The notes under the pieces: generated by a model
The model's database searches: none
What the model saw: the letters and a program-made list of their open reading frames with translations, nothing else
What the model was told of the DNA's origin: nothing
Source: CALZJC01 sp041574955
GTDB taxonomy: Bacteria > Acidobacteriota > Thermoanaerobaculia > Multivoradales > JAHEKO01
Assembly: GCA_041574955.1 (NCBI GenBank)
Contig: JBFGNS010000002.1
Span: forward strand, 1 to 64,000
DNA: 64,000 nucleotides
Reading direction: 5' to 3'
Made by a program: the position numbers and the translations under genes
Shown: positions 52,366 to 62,937 of the stretch, one piece after another
Layout of the letters: the number at the start of each line of letters is the position of its first letter
Position numbering within the stretch: position 1 is the stretch's first letter

Positions 52366-53823
52366 CTACTCGCGCTCCACCACGGTCGCGAAGCCGACGC
52401 CGCCGGCGGCGCAGACGGTGGCCAGCCCGAGGTTGAGACCGCGCCGCCTGAGCTCGTAGAGCAGCTGCATCACCACCCGCGCGCCGGTGGCGCCGAACGG
52501 GTGGCCGATGGCGATCGAGCCGCCGTTGACGTTGAAGCGGTCGAAGTCGATCTCGCCCAGCGGCCGCGAGCGACCGAGCTCGTGGCGCGCGAACCTGGGC
52601 GAGGCGAACGCCTTCATGTTGGACAGGATCTGGGCGGCGAACGCCTCGTGCATCTCGACCAGCTCCATGTCCTCGAGACCCAGGCCGGCGCGCTCGAGCG
52701 CCATCGGGGCGGCGTAGGCCGGCCCCTGCAGGAGCTGGCTGCCCGGGTCGAGCGAGGCGTAGGCGAAAGACTTCAGGTAGCCGAGCGGCTCGACACCCAG
52801 GCTCTTCGCCTTCTCCTCGCTGGTCAGCAGCACCGCCGAGGCGCCGTCGGTGATCGGGCTCGAGTTGCCGGCGGTGAGGCTGCCGTAACGCCTGTCGAAC
52901 ACCGTCCTGAGGCCGGCCAGAGCCTCCATCGAGCTGTCCGAGCGGATGCCGTTGTCGGCGGTCACCGCCTCGCCGTGACCGGGTGGCGGGAAGACCGGGA
53001 TCACCTGGTCGGCGAACCGTCCCTCGGCGGTGGCGGCGGCGGCGCGCTGATGGGACAGCAGCGCGATCTCGTCCTGGGCGCGGCGCGAGATGTCGTTCTC
53101 CTTGGCCATCTTCTCGGCGCTCTCGCCCATCGACTGGCCGGTGGTGTACTCGGCGATCGCCGGCGGCACCGGCACCAGGTCGCGCGGCCGCACCTTGGAC
53201 AGCACCGCCAGCCGCTGCCCCATGCTGCGCGCCTTGGAGAACTCCATCAGCCGCTGCGCGGCCGAGCGCGAGTACTGGATCGGCACGTTGCTGAGCGACT
53301 CGGCGCCGCCGGCCAGCACCACCGAGGCCTGGCCGGTGAGAATCGCCTCGGCGCCCGAGGTGATGGCGCGGTTGGAGGAGGCGCAGGCCAGATTGACCGT
53401 GGTGCCGGGGATGGTCATCGGCAGCGATGCCCGGAACACCACCTCGCGCCCGAGGTTGGGGGCGTGGAGCGCCGGCACCACCACGCCGAAGATCGACAGG
53501 TCGATCTCGGCCGGGTCGATCCCGGAGCGCGCCACCAGCTCGGCAGCGGCGGCGCCGGAGAGGTCCACCACGTCCATGTCCTTGAGATCCGTGCCCGCCT
53601 TGGCGAACGGCGTGCGGCAGGCGGCGACGATCGCCACCCGGCCGGTCTTGCCGGTGAGGCTCTGGCTGGCGACCCGCGCCACCGCCGGCGCGGCGCCCTC
53701 GCCGCGGGTCCAGACGGTGTCGGCGCGCGGCCCGATCTCCTCGGCGGCGCTCGCCTCGTTGGGTGGCGGCAGCGGCGGCGGCGGGGAAGATGGCCCGGCT
53801 TCGGTGCTTGGCGCTTCGCTCAT
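52366..53823 (-). CDS. FadI-like acetyl-CoA acyltransferase with N-terminal Pro-rich extension
   Basis: The 485-residue thiolase has nucleophile C147 (NLACASSNRA), the His of MHEAFAAQ, GGSIAIGHPFGATG and the second Cys in CAAGGVGFA. In most thiolases the nucleophile is near residue 90; here about 57 extra N-terminal residues, with a Pro run at 14-21, precede the domain start GRVAIVAACRTPF. Two insertions in the loop domain (GQSMGESAEKMAKENDISRR) fit the FadI/trifunctional beta type. It is the first gene of the beta-oxidation operon; AAAGGAAC precedes the ATG at 53823. Confidence 0.95.
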   Translation of the reverse strand: MSEAPSTEAGPSSPPPPLPPPNEASAAEEIGPRADTVWTRGEGAAPAVARVASQSLTGKTGRVAIVAACRTPFAKAGTDLKDMDVVDLSGAAAAELVARSGIDPAEIDLSIFGVVVPALHAPNLGREVVFRASLPMTIPGTTVNLACASSNRAITSGAEAILTGQASVVLAGGAESLSNVPIQYSRSAAQRLMEFSKARSMGQRLAVLSKVRPRDLVPVPPAIAEYTTGQSMGESAEKMAKENDISRRAQDEIALLSHQRAAAATAEGRFADQVIPVFPPPGHGEAVTADNGIRSDSSMEALAGLRTVFDRRYGSLTAGNSSPITDGASAVLLTSEEKAKSLGVEPLGYLKSFAYASLDPGSQLLQGPAYAAPMALERAGLGLEDMELVEMHEAFAAQILSNMKAFASPRFARHELGRSRPLGEIDFDRFNVNGGSIAIGHPFGATGARVVMQLLYELRRRGLNLGLATVCAAGGVGFATVVERE

Positions 53824-53876
53824 CGGACTCGTTCCTTTCCGGGAGGGGCAGGCCGCCGGAGAGGGCGGCCGAAACG

Positions 53877-53882
53877 ACTCTA
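53877..53882 (-). promoter_or_regulatory. Candidate -10 (TAGAGT) of the beta-oxidation operon
   Basis: The minus strand reads GTGTAGAGT, about 54 bases before the thiolase ATG. The -35 position is GC-rich (CGATCC). Compare GTGTAGACT before the gene starting at 58657. Confidence 0.4.
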
Positions 53883-53968
53883 CACCAGTAGCCAGCGGCG
53901 GATCGCGGCGCGCGCGGCCGGCGGCGGGCGCCGCCGGCTCGGAGTGCAACCGTTGATACGCTCTTGTC

Positions 53969-54682
53969 ATGGTTGCGACCCCCGCTACGCCCGGTGGCCC
54001 GGTAGAGGTGCAGCTACCGCACCCCTCGCCGGCATCCCGCATCCGGCGACTGCTGCTCACCGGGCTGGTGATCCTGGTGCCGGTGGCGCTCACCGGCTTC
54101 ATCCTCTACCGGCTGTTCCGGTTCATGGACAACATCTTCGCGCCGGTGATCGACCGCGCGATCGGCCTCTACCTGCCGGGGGTGCGCATCCCGGGACTGG
54201 GGTTCCTGCTGACCGTGCTGGTGATCCTCGGACTCGGCTGGCTGTCGAGCAACGTCTTCGGCCGCACGGTGATCCAGGGCGTCGAGCGGCTGATCGCCCG
54301 CATCCCGGTCGCCAAGTCGATCTACGCCGCCACCAAGGGGATTCTCGAGGCGGTGTCTCGCGACCAGCGGGATGCCTTCAAGCGGGTGGTGCTGGTGGAA
54401 TACCCGAAAAAGGACATCTTCGCCCTCGGCTTCGTCACCGGCAGCGCTTGCTGGCCGACGGTCCATCCCCGCACCGCCGACTTTTTGCTGGTCTTCCTGC
54501 CCACCACCCCCAACCCGACCAGCGGCTTTCTGCTGCTGGTGCCGCGCGACGAGGCGGTGGAGCTGCCGATCACCGTCGAGGAGGGCGTCCGGATGGTGAT
54601 CTCGGGCGGCATCCTGCTGCCGCCCATAGAGGTCGAGGCGGGCGAGCCGGAGGGCGTCGGCGGCGCCCTGCCCCCGGCATGA
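53969..54682 (+). CDS. DUF502 membrane protein
   Basis: The 237-residue protein has two TM helices: LLLTGLVILVPVALTGFILY (residues 28-47) and LGFLLTVLVILGLGWLSSN (about 77-96). Family landmarks are RIPVAKSIYAATKGILEAV and VVLVEYPKKDIFALGFVTG, followed by FLPTTPNPTSGFLLLVPRDE. DUF502 proteins occur in many bacteria and plants; the role is undefined. TACGCT (53957-53962) lies 6 bases before the ATG and there is no Shine-Dalgarno, so the message may be leaderless. The stop overlaps the ATG of the M48 peptidase gene. Confidence 0.9.
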   Translation: MVATPATPGGPVEVQLPHPSPASRIRRLLLTGLVILVPVALTGFILYRLFRFMDNIFAPVIDRAIGLYLPGVRIPGLGFLLTVLVILGLGWLSSNVFGRTVIQGVERLIARIPVAKSIYAATKGILEAVSRDQRDAFKRVVLVEYPKKDIFALGFVTGSACWPTVHPRTADFLLVFLPTTPNPTSGFLLLVPRDEAVELPITVEEGVRMVISGGILLPPIEVEAGEPEGVGGALPPA

Positions 54683-56433
54683 TTCGTGCTTCGAAAAACC
54701 GCGTCATGAACCGCCGGACGACTGCGGCCGTCGCCGCCGCGGCGCTGCTGGTGTCGCTCGCGCCGCCCGCCGGTGCCGACCGGCCGATCGTGGTCGAGAA
54801 CCGCGAGCTGTTCCTCAAGAGCCAGGAGGCCGCCCAGCAGGCGCTCGAGTACTACGGCGAGCTGGACGACCCGGCCACCCAGCGGCGGCTGACCGAGATC
54901 GGCTACCGGCTCGGCGAGCAGTCGCCGTTTCGCAAGATGCCGTTCACCTTCTACCTGGTGGACATGGCCGAGCCCAACGCCTTCGCCCTGCCAGGCGGGC
55001 AGATCTTCCTCACCCGCGGCATGCTGGAGCTCGGGCTCGACGACGACATGCTGGCCGGCCTGCTGGGGCACGAGATCGGCCACGTCGTGCTGGAGCACGG
55101 CATCCGGATGAAGCGCCGGGCGACGCTGCTCAACGTGCTCAGCCAGGCCGTTCTGGCAGGCGTGATCATCGGCACCTCCAACAGCGGCCGGCGCCAGCCG
55201 ACCTCGCCCTACGACCCCACCGGCGGCGACCGCCGCAACACCGGTGACGTGATCTACGGCACCGCCGCCGCCGGCGCCCTGGTCAGCGAGCTGCTGCTCA
55301 GGAGCTACAGCCGCGAGTACGAGGACGAGGCCGACGACGAGGGCCAGCGACTGGCCGCCGGTGCCGGCTTCGACCCGGCCGGAACCCGCAAGCTGATGGA
55401 CTCGATGCGTGCCCACCTGCCGCAGTCGCGCGACTACGGCTACTGGCGTACCCATCCGTTCTTCGAGGAGCGGGTGAAGGCGGCCGAGGTGCGGCAGGAG
55501 CTGCTCAAGATCCAGCAGCCCGAGCGGGCCTCGGTCTACCGCCGGGCCACCCAGGCGACCCTGCTCGAGCTGGCCGCCGGCGCGCGCGACAAGCCGGCGG
55601 TGGCCGAGCTGCTCGAGCGCCAGGCGCTGCTCGCCTGGCCCGAGGGCGCGGTGGCCGACCGGCTGCGCCTGGCCGAGCTGCGCAAGGTGCGCGACGCCGA
55701 GCTGGGCAAGCAGGAGCTGCGGCGCGACCTCGGCGCCCTGCTGTCCCGCTACCAGCGCAACCTGGAAGAGGTGCGCGAGCTGACCCCCGACAGCACGCTG
55801 GTGGCCACCCTCGAGTCGGAGCTGGCCGACTTCCGCGCCCGGCGCGACGCGCTCTACCCGAAGGCGGCCGAGGTCTTCCGGGGCGGCATCTACGAGACCG
55901 GCTTTCTCGAGACCTTCCTCAGCAACTATCCGGAGGCGCCGGAGGTTCCCGAGGTGGCGCTGGCCCTGGCCACCGCCTACACCCGGCTCGGGCGCGAGGC
56001 CGAGGCCGTCGCGCTGTACCTCCAGGCCGCCCAGGCCGGGCCGGAGTCGGAGCCGGGCCGGCGCGCCGAGCGCGGCCTGCGCAGCCTGGCCGGCGTGCTC
56101 GAGCGGCTCGACGCGCTGGCCCGGCTGGCGCGCGACGGCGAGGACCCGGAGCTACGGCGGCTGGCCGCCGAGCGGCTCGACCGGCTGGCCTCGACCTACT
56201 CCGAGCTGGCCAACGGCGCCGCCTACCTGAAGTCGTTCCCCGACGGCGAGCACGCCGCGGCGGTCACCGCGCGGCTCAACTCGCTGGCCGAGAAGCTGTA
56301 CGGCGAGGTCGTCTTGTACCAGACCGTGGGCGACCACGTGAAGGGGATCGAGCGCATCCAGAAGATCCTGACCCACGCCCCGAACTCCCCCGCCGCCGAC
56401 AAGCTGCGCGAGCGGATGGTGCTCGAGAGCTGA
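54679..56433 (+). CDS. M48-family metallopeptidase with helical repeat tail (BepA/YfgC-like)
   Basis: The 584-residue protein has a signal peptide (hydrophobic about 14-32 after the second Met). The zinc motif HEIGH is at residues 131-135 in LAGLLGHEIGHVVLEHG, and the third ligand Glu lies in SREYEDEADDEGQRLAA. The AFALPGGQIFLTRGML block is typical of M48 peptidases. From residue 270 on, a long helical region with TPR-like hairpins (VALALATAYTRLGREAEAVA) resembles the substrate-holding tail of BepA, a periplasmic quality-control protease. The ATG at 54679 overlaps the DUF502 stop (ATGA); a second ATG at 54706 heads a more typical signal peptide. Confidence 0.9.
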   Translation: MIRASKNRVMNRRTTAAVAAAALLVSLAPPAGADRPIVVENRELFLKSQEAAQQALEYYGELDDPATQRRLTEIGYRLGEQSPFRKMPFTFYLVDMAEPNAFALPGGQIFLTRGMLELGLDDDMLAGLLGHEIGHVVLEHGIRMKRRATLLNVLSQAVLAGVIIGTSNSGRRQPTSPYDPTGGDRRNTGDVIYGTAAAGALVSELLLRSYSREYEDEADDEGQRLAAGAGFDPAGTRKLMDSMRAHLPQSRDYGYWRTHPFFEERVKAAEVRQELLKIQQPERASVYRRATQATLLELAAGARDKPAVAELLERQALLAWPEGAVADRLRLAELRKVRDAELGKQELRRDLGALLSRYQRNLEEVRELTPDSTLVATLESELADFRARRDALYPKAAEVFRGGIYETGFLETFLSNYPEAPEVPEVALALATAYTRLGREAEAVALYLQAAQAGPESEPGRRAERGLRSLAGVLERLDALARLARDGEDPELRRLAAERLDRLASTYSELANGAAYLKSFPDGEHAAAVTARLNSLAEKLYGEVVLYQTVGDHVKGIERIQKILTHAPNSPAADKLRERMVLES

Positions 56434-56506
56434 CAGCCTCGTCGCAAGCGCAGCGAGGGACCTCGGCACCGACCCCGAGCCGCCGGTTCGGGCCCTCAGC
56501 CGCTGC

Positions 56507-57787
56507 CTAGACCTCCAGGTACTTCTGGACCTGCTTGTCCCGGCGCACCCGCCAGATCTTGGAGTCGAGGTAGTAGTGCTGCATGGCGAAGCCGACGATC
56601 ACTGCCGCCAGCACCTGCTCGCCTAGGCCCAGCGCCGCCGGGTCCTTGACCCCCGCCATCATGCCCAGCGAGTTGAACACCGCGTCGTCCAGGCGGCCGC
56701 CGGTGGCCGCCTTGAACCAGTCGATCAGCGGGCCGCGGTAGAGCAGGAAGGTGAACACCAGCCCGACCGCGGCGTAGGTCCAGAAGCTGCGGAAGATGCG
56801 GCGTGCCCACTGGAACTCGCGTCCGCTGGCGCGGCCGTACTTGTTGCGGGCGTACGAATAGACGATGCAGTGGTATTGGATGTTGTGACCGACGGTCACC
56901 AGCGGCACCACGAAGACCGCCAGGATCGGGTGGCTGAAGGCGGCGAAGTGCAGCGGCACCAGCGGCAGCATGTACATCAGCTTGCTGCCGTTGAGGGTGG
57001 CCCCGCTGCGCCACAGCCGCCACTGGTGGAGGGCGTAGACCACCAGCACGCCGAGGTAGGCGGCCCAGGCCGCCGGGTAGACGACGTCGCCGACGCTCCA
57101 GCCGCCGACCAGCGGCCGGCGCAAGCCGAGGTCGGGGAAGCCGGGGGTCGAGGCGTAGAAGCTGCTGGTCATGAACATCACCAGCGGCAGGTAGAAGGTG
57201 AGGTTGAAGAACCAGCTGTCGAGGCGGTCGACCTCGGGACCGAAGTCGCCGGCCTTCCGCTTGTAGAGCTGGAAGAACCCCCAGTGCTGCCGCACGACGT
57301 GGTAGTAGGCCCACAGCCGGAAGAAGACGAAGAAGCCGACGGCCCCGAAAACCAGCCTCGAGGGGTCCAGCCGGATTCCCAGCGGAGCGCCACCGGCGGC
57401 CGCCAGGTACGGCGCCAGGATGATCGCCGGACCGACCGCGAACCAGACGAACGAGAAGCGGATCTCGCGCCCCCGAACGCGCCACTCGTCGGGATCGAAC
57501 AGCGTGCGCGCCAGCGTCGCCCAGACGTGCGGCGCGTCCAGGATCAGCGCCCAGCTCGCCACTACCAGCAGCTCGAGGGTGAGCGGAACCGCCAGCCCGC
57601 CGAGCTGGAGGGTGCCCAGCGGATCGCGCAACGGGTCCTCGAGGCGGGCCACCGCCCACAGGATCAGCGCCAGGTAGGCCCAGCCGGCGAGCGCCGAGCC
57701 GATGTAGAAGACCAGGTCGCGACGCCGGCCGAGGATCCAGCTGAAGCGGACGCGCGGGCTGGCGACCGGAGTGGCGGCGACGGCCAT
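56507..57787 (-). CDS. Polytopic membrane protein with conserved-looking His clusters, function unknown
   Basis: The 426-residue protein has about nine hydrophobic helices. Between them lie His-containing sequences of the kind seen in di-metal membrane oxidases: YYHVVRQHWGFFQLYKRK (about 160-178), ALHQWRLW, PLVTVGHNIQYHCIVYSYARNK and FAMQHYYLDSKIWRVRRDKQ near the C-terminus. I know no named family; the His spacing resembles desaturase/hydroxylase-type or carotenoid oxygenase-like membrane proteins, without being a match. It is 18 bp downstream of the repetitive secreted protein gene. Confidence 0.7.
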   Translation of the reverse strand: MAVAATPVASPRVRFSWILGRRRDLVFYIGSALAGWAYLALILWAVARLEDPLRDPLGTLQLGGLAVPLTLELLVVASWALILDAPHVWATLARTLFDPDEWRVRGREIRFSFVWFAVGPAIILAPYLAAAGGAPLGIRLDPSRLVFGAVGFFVFFRLWAYYHVVRQHWGFFQLYKRKAGDFGPEVDRLDSWFFNLTFYLPLVMFMTSSFYASTPGFPDLGLRRPLVGGWSVGDVVYPAAWAAYLGVLVVYALHQWRLWRSGATLNGSKLMYMLPLVPLHFAAFSHPILAVFVVPLVTVGHNIQYHCIVYSYARNKYGRASGREFQWARRIFRSFWTYAAVGLVFTFLLYRGPLIDWFKAATGGRLDDAVFNSLGMMAGVKDPAALGLGEQVLAAVIVGFAMQHYYLDSKIWRVRRDKQVQKYLEV

Positions 57788-57805
57788 GTGGAGGAGGAGG
57801 AGGCG

Positions 57806-58657
57806 CTATCGGTTGAAGCAGCCGCAGCGCGAGATGACGGCAGCGGTGTCCGGCCGGCCGGGCAGCTCCAGTCCGCCGCTGCCGGTGGCGCAGAAGTCGA
57901 GGCTGCCGACCAGCCGCCCCTTGTCCGGTAGCGGCGCCTGGTTCTCGAGCAGGAACGAGTTGCAGCCGGCCGACGGCTCGCCGCTGAGCGTACCCTCGTT
58001 CACCAGGTCGAACGCCGCAAGCGTGCCGCCCTCCGAGCGGAAGGTGCGGCCGGCGGCGTTGCGGAACAGCTCGCTGGCGTTGATCCGCCCACGGTTGACC
58101 AGCTCGCCCTCGTTGTCCAGCCGGCGGTTGGCGCTCAGCAGGCCGTCGTTCTCCAGCCGGCCACGGTTGAGCAGGCCGCCGCCGGTGTCCAGCACGCCGA
58201 GGTTGGCGATCACGCCGCGGTTGAGCAGCTCGCCGCCGACGGCCATCACCCCGCTCTCGTGGTTCACCAGACCGGCGCCGGGCCCGACACGCAGGTCGTC
58301 GTAGGTCAGCAGCACGCGGTGGTTGTCGAGCGTCGCCCGCTCGAGCTCCAGCCGGAAGTAGCGCAGCGTGCCGTAGTTGACCAGCCCGCCGGCAGCCGGA
58401 GCGCCGAACCGGATCGAGCTCGGTAGCGCGGTGCCGCAGTTCTCGAACCGGCCGCCGGCGAGCGTGACGCTGCCGGTAAACACCGCCGACCGATCGACGC
58501 ACACCGTGTTGCCGGCGGTCGCCGAGTAGGCACCGCCGTCGCGGCCGGTGATCAGGAAGTCGCACTGACCGCACTGGGCGGCGGCGGCGAGCGGCGCGAG
58601 CGCCGCCAGGGCGACCAGCAGCCCAGCCGCGAGCCGCGATCGCGACGGCCGTCTCAT
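57806..58657 (-). CDS. Secreted repetitive beta-solenoid-like protein
   Basis: The 283-residue protein has a signal peptide (to about residue 27, ending AAAAQ). Residues about 88-235 consist of imperfect repeats built on N.G.L and N.G.I steps (GLVNYGTLRY; ELLNRGVIANLGVL; GLLNRGRLENDGLL; ELVNRGRINASELF), with a period near 10-20 residues, as in right-handed beta-helices of adhesins and surface proteins. Cys residues near both ends may form disulphides. No sorting or transporter domain follows. The leaderless-type promoter GTGTAGACT lies upstream. Confidence 0.75.
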   Translation of the reverse strand: MRRPSRSRLAAGLLVALAALAPLAAAAQCGQCDFLITGRDGGAYSATAGNTVCVDRSAVFTGSVTLAGGRFENCGTALPSSIRFGAPAAGGLVNYGTLRYFRLELERATLDNHRVLLTYDDLRVGPGAGLVNHESGVMAVGGELLNRGVIANLGVLDTGGGLLNRGRLENDGLLSANRRLDNEGELVNRGRINASELFRNAAGRTFRSEGGTLAAFDLVNEGTLSGEPSAGCNSFLLENQAPLPDKGRLVGSLDFCATGSGGLELPGRPDTAAVISRCGCFNR

Positions 58658-58664
58658 GGCGGTC

Positions 58665-58670
58665 AGTCTA
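58665..58670 (-). promoter_or_regulatory. Candidate -10 (TAGACT) of the repetitive secreted protein gene
   Basis: The minus strand reads GTGTAGACT, with the last T 7 bases before the ATG at 58657 and no Shine-Dalgarno in between. A leaderless transcript is likely. Confidence 0.4.
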
Positions 58671-58715
58671 CACCAGGCGCCGCGGCCGTCGGGCGGCGGC
58701 GGCGAGCAGGTCGGC

Positions 58716-59573
58716 TCAGCCGCGCACCGGCGAGCGGCGCGGGCGCGAGCCCCACCAGCGGCCGAGCGCGAACGGCTGGGAGCCGCGGGCGACAGTCACC
58801 GTCAGCTCGGTGGAGTGGGCCCCGGCGGCGTATGACGGCGCCGCGGTACCGGCGCCGGGGTGGCGCTCGCCGTCGTCCATGCCGACGGCGGCGCGCAGGG
58901 CGCGCACCGCGTCGCCGTCCAGACCGCGTCTCACGTCGACCCAGGGGAGATCGGCGATCGGCTCGGGCACCGGACCGTCGGCGAGTTGCAGCAGCACCAG
59001 CCGCGGCGCGGCGGTCAGCGAGCGCCAGCCTTCGAGCCGGGCTCGGGCGGCGACCAGCTCGGAGACGCAGTGCGGTCGCGACCGGTAGCCGTGCGACCAA
59101 AGCACGAGCACGCAGGCCGAGCGGTCGAGCGCCTCCATCACCAGATCGCACACCACCACCTCGGCCGGCGGCTCGCCACGGTAGGCGTCGAAGCCGTTCG
59201 CCAGCAGCTCCTTGCCGAGCCACAGCGCCAGCGGCAGGTCGGCGGGCGCGTAGCTGAGCAGGACGCGGGGCGCCAGCCGCAGGTTCTCTATCGACTCGTG
59301 CAGCAGCAGGTGCAGAGGCTCGGCGGTCAGGCCGGCACGCTCGAGCTGCTCCAGCCCGATGGCCCAGGTGCGCATCGCCAGGCCCTCACGCCCGCGGCGC
59401 TCCTCGACGTTGCCCTTCAGGTAGCAGACATGGGCCACCAGCAGCGGATCGTCGCCGGCCAGGGTCAGCACGCGTGAGCCGTGCATGTCGCAGGCTTGCA
59501 GGTCGCCGCGGCCGTAGGCGGTGCGGCAGGCTGCGAGCTCCTGGGCTGCGGTGGCGTTGTGGCTGGCGATCAC
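58716..59573 (-). CDS. TIR-domain protein with N-terminal helical repeats
   Basis: The 285-residue protein has helical hairpins of the TPR type in residues 1-95 (CRTAYGRGDLQACDMHGSRV; LMRTW-type helices), then a TIR fold at about 102-215: RVLLSYAPADLPLALWLGKE (strand A and box 1), VVCDLVMEALDRSACVLVLW (strand D region) and SRPHCVSELVAARARL with E172, the position of the catalytic NADase Glu, after C169. The C-terminal 60 residues are Gly/Pro-rich. TIR proteins act in NAD-cleaving immunity or as adaptors; no partner such as a nucleotide cyclase or NLR-like gene is adjacent. GTG start at 59573. Confidence 0.8.
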   Translation of the reverse strand: MIASHNATAAQELAACRTAYGRGDLQACDMHGSRVLTLAGDDPLLVAHVCYLKGNVEERRGREGLAMRTWAIGLEQLERAGLTAEPLHLLLHESIENLRLAPRVLLSYAPADLPLALWLGKELLANGFDAYRGEPPAEVVVCDLVMEALDRSACVLVLWSHGYRSRPHCVSELVAARARLEGWRSLTAAPRLVLLQLADGPVPEPIADLPWVDVRRGLDGDAVRALRAAVGMDDGERHPGAGTAAPSYAAGAHSTELTVTVARGSQPFALGRWWGSRPRRSPVRG

Positions 59574-59714
59574 TGAGGGGTACTTCTTTCCGACCCTGGT
59601 GCACCGCCGAAGCGGCGATGGACGATCTTCCTGTACTAACTACCGCCGCCGCACCAAAAAGTTGGCGGGCGTCCGCCGGACGGGCGGCGCCGCTGGGTCC
59701 GGCCGGGCGCGCGG
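59574..59714. other. Intergenic region between RND pump and TIR genes
   Basis: This 141-bp region contains no gene. A locally AT-richer stretch with TAGTTAGTAC on the minus strand (plus about 59632-59641) could hold the TIR gene promoter, but spacing to TTTTTG upstream is 16 bp with a poor match. Confidence 0.3.
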
Positions 59715-62882
<3,168 letters not shown>

Positions 62883-62937
62883 CGACGTGATGGCAGTCGC
62901 CCGGTGCCGTCGCCGGCCCCACGGGCAGCCGGGCGGC

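Noticed and set aside
57790..57803. GGAGGAGGAGGAGG on the plus strand
   Set aside because: It looks like a ribosome-binding site but no plus-strand gene follows; the real gene starts here on the opposite strand.
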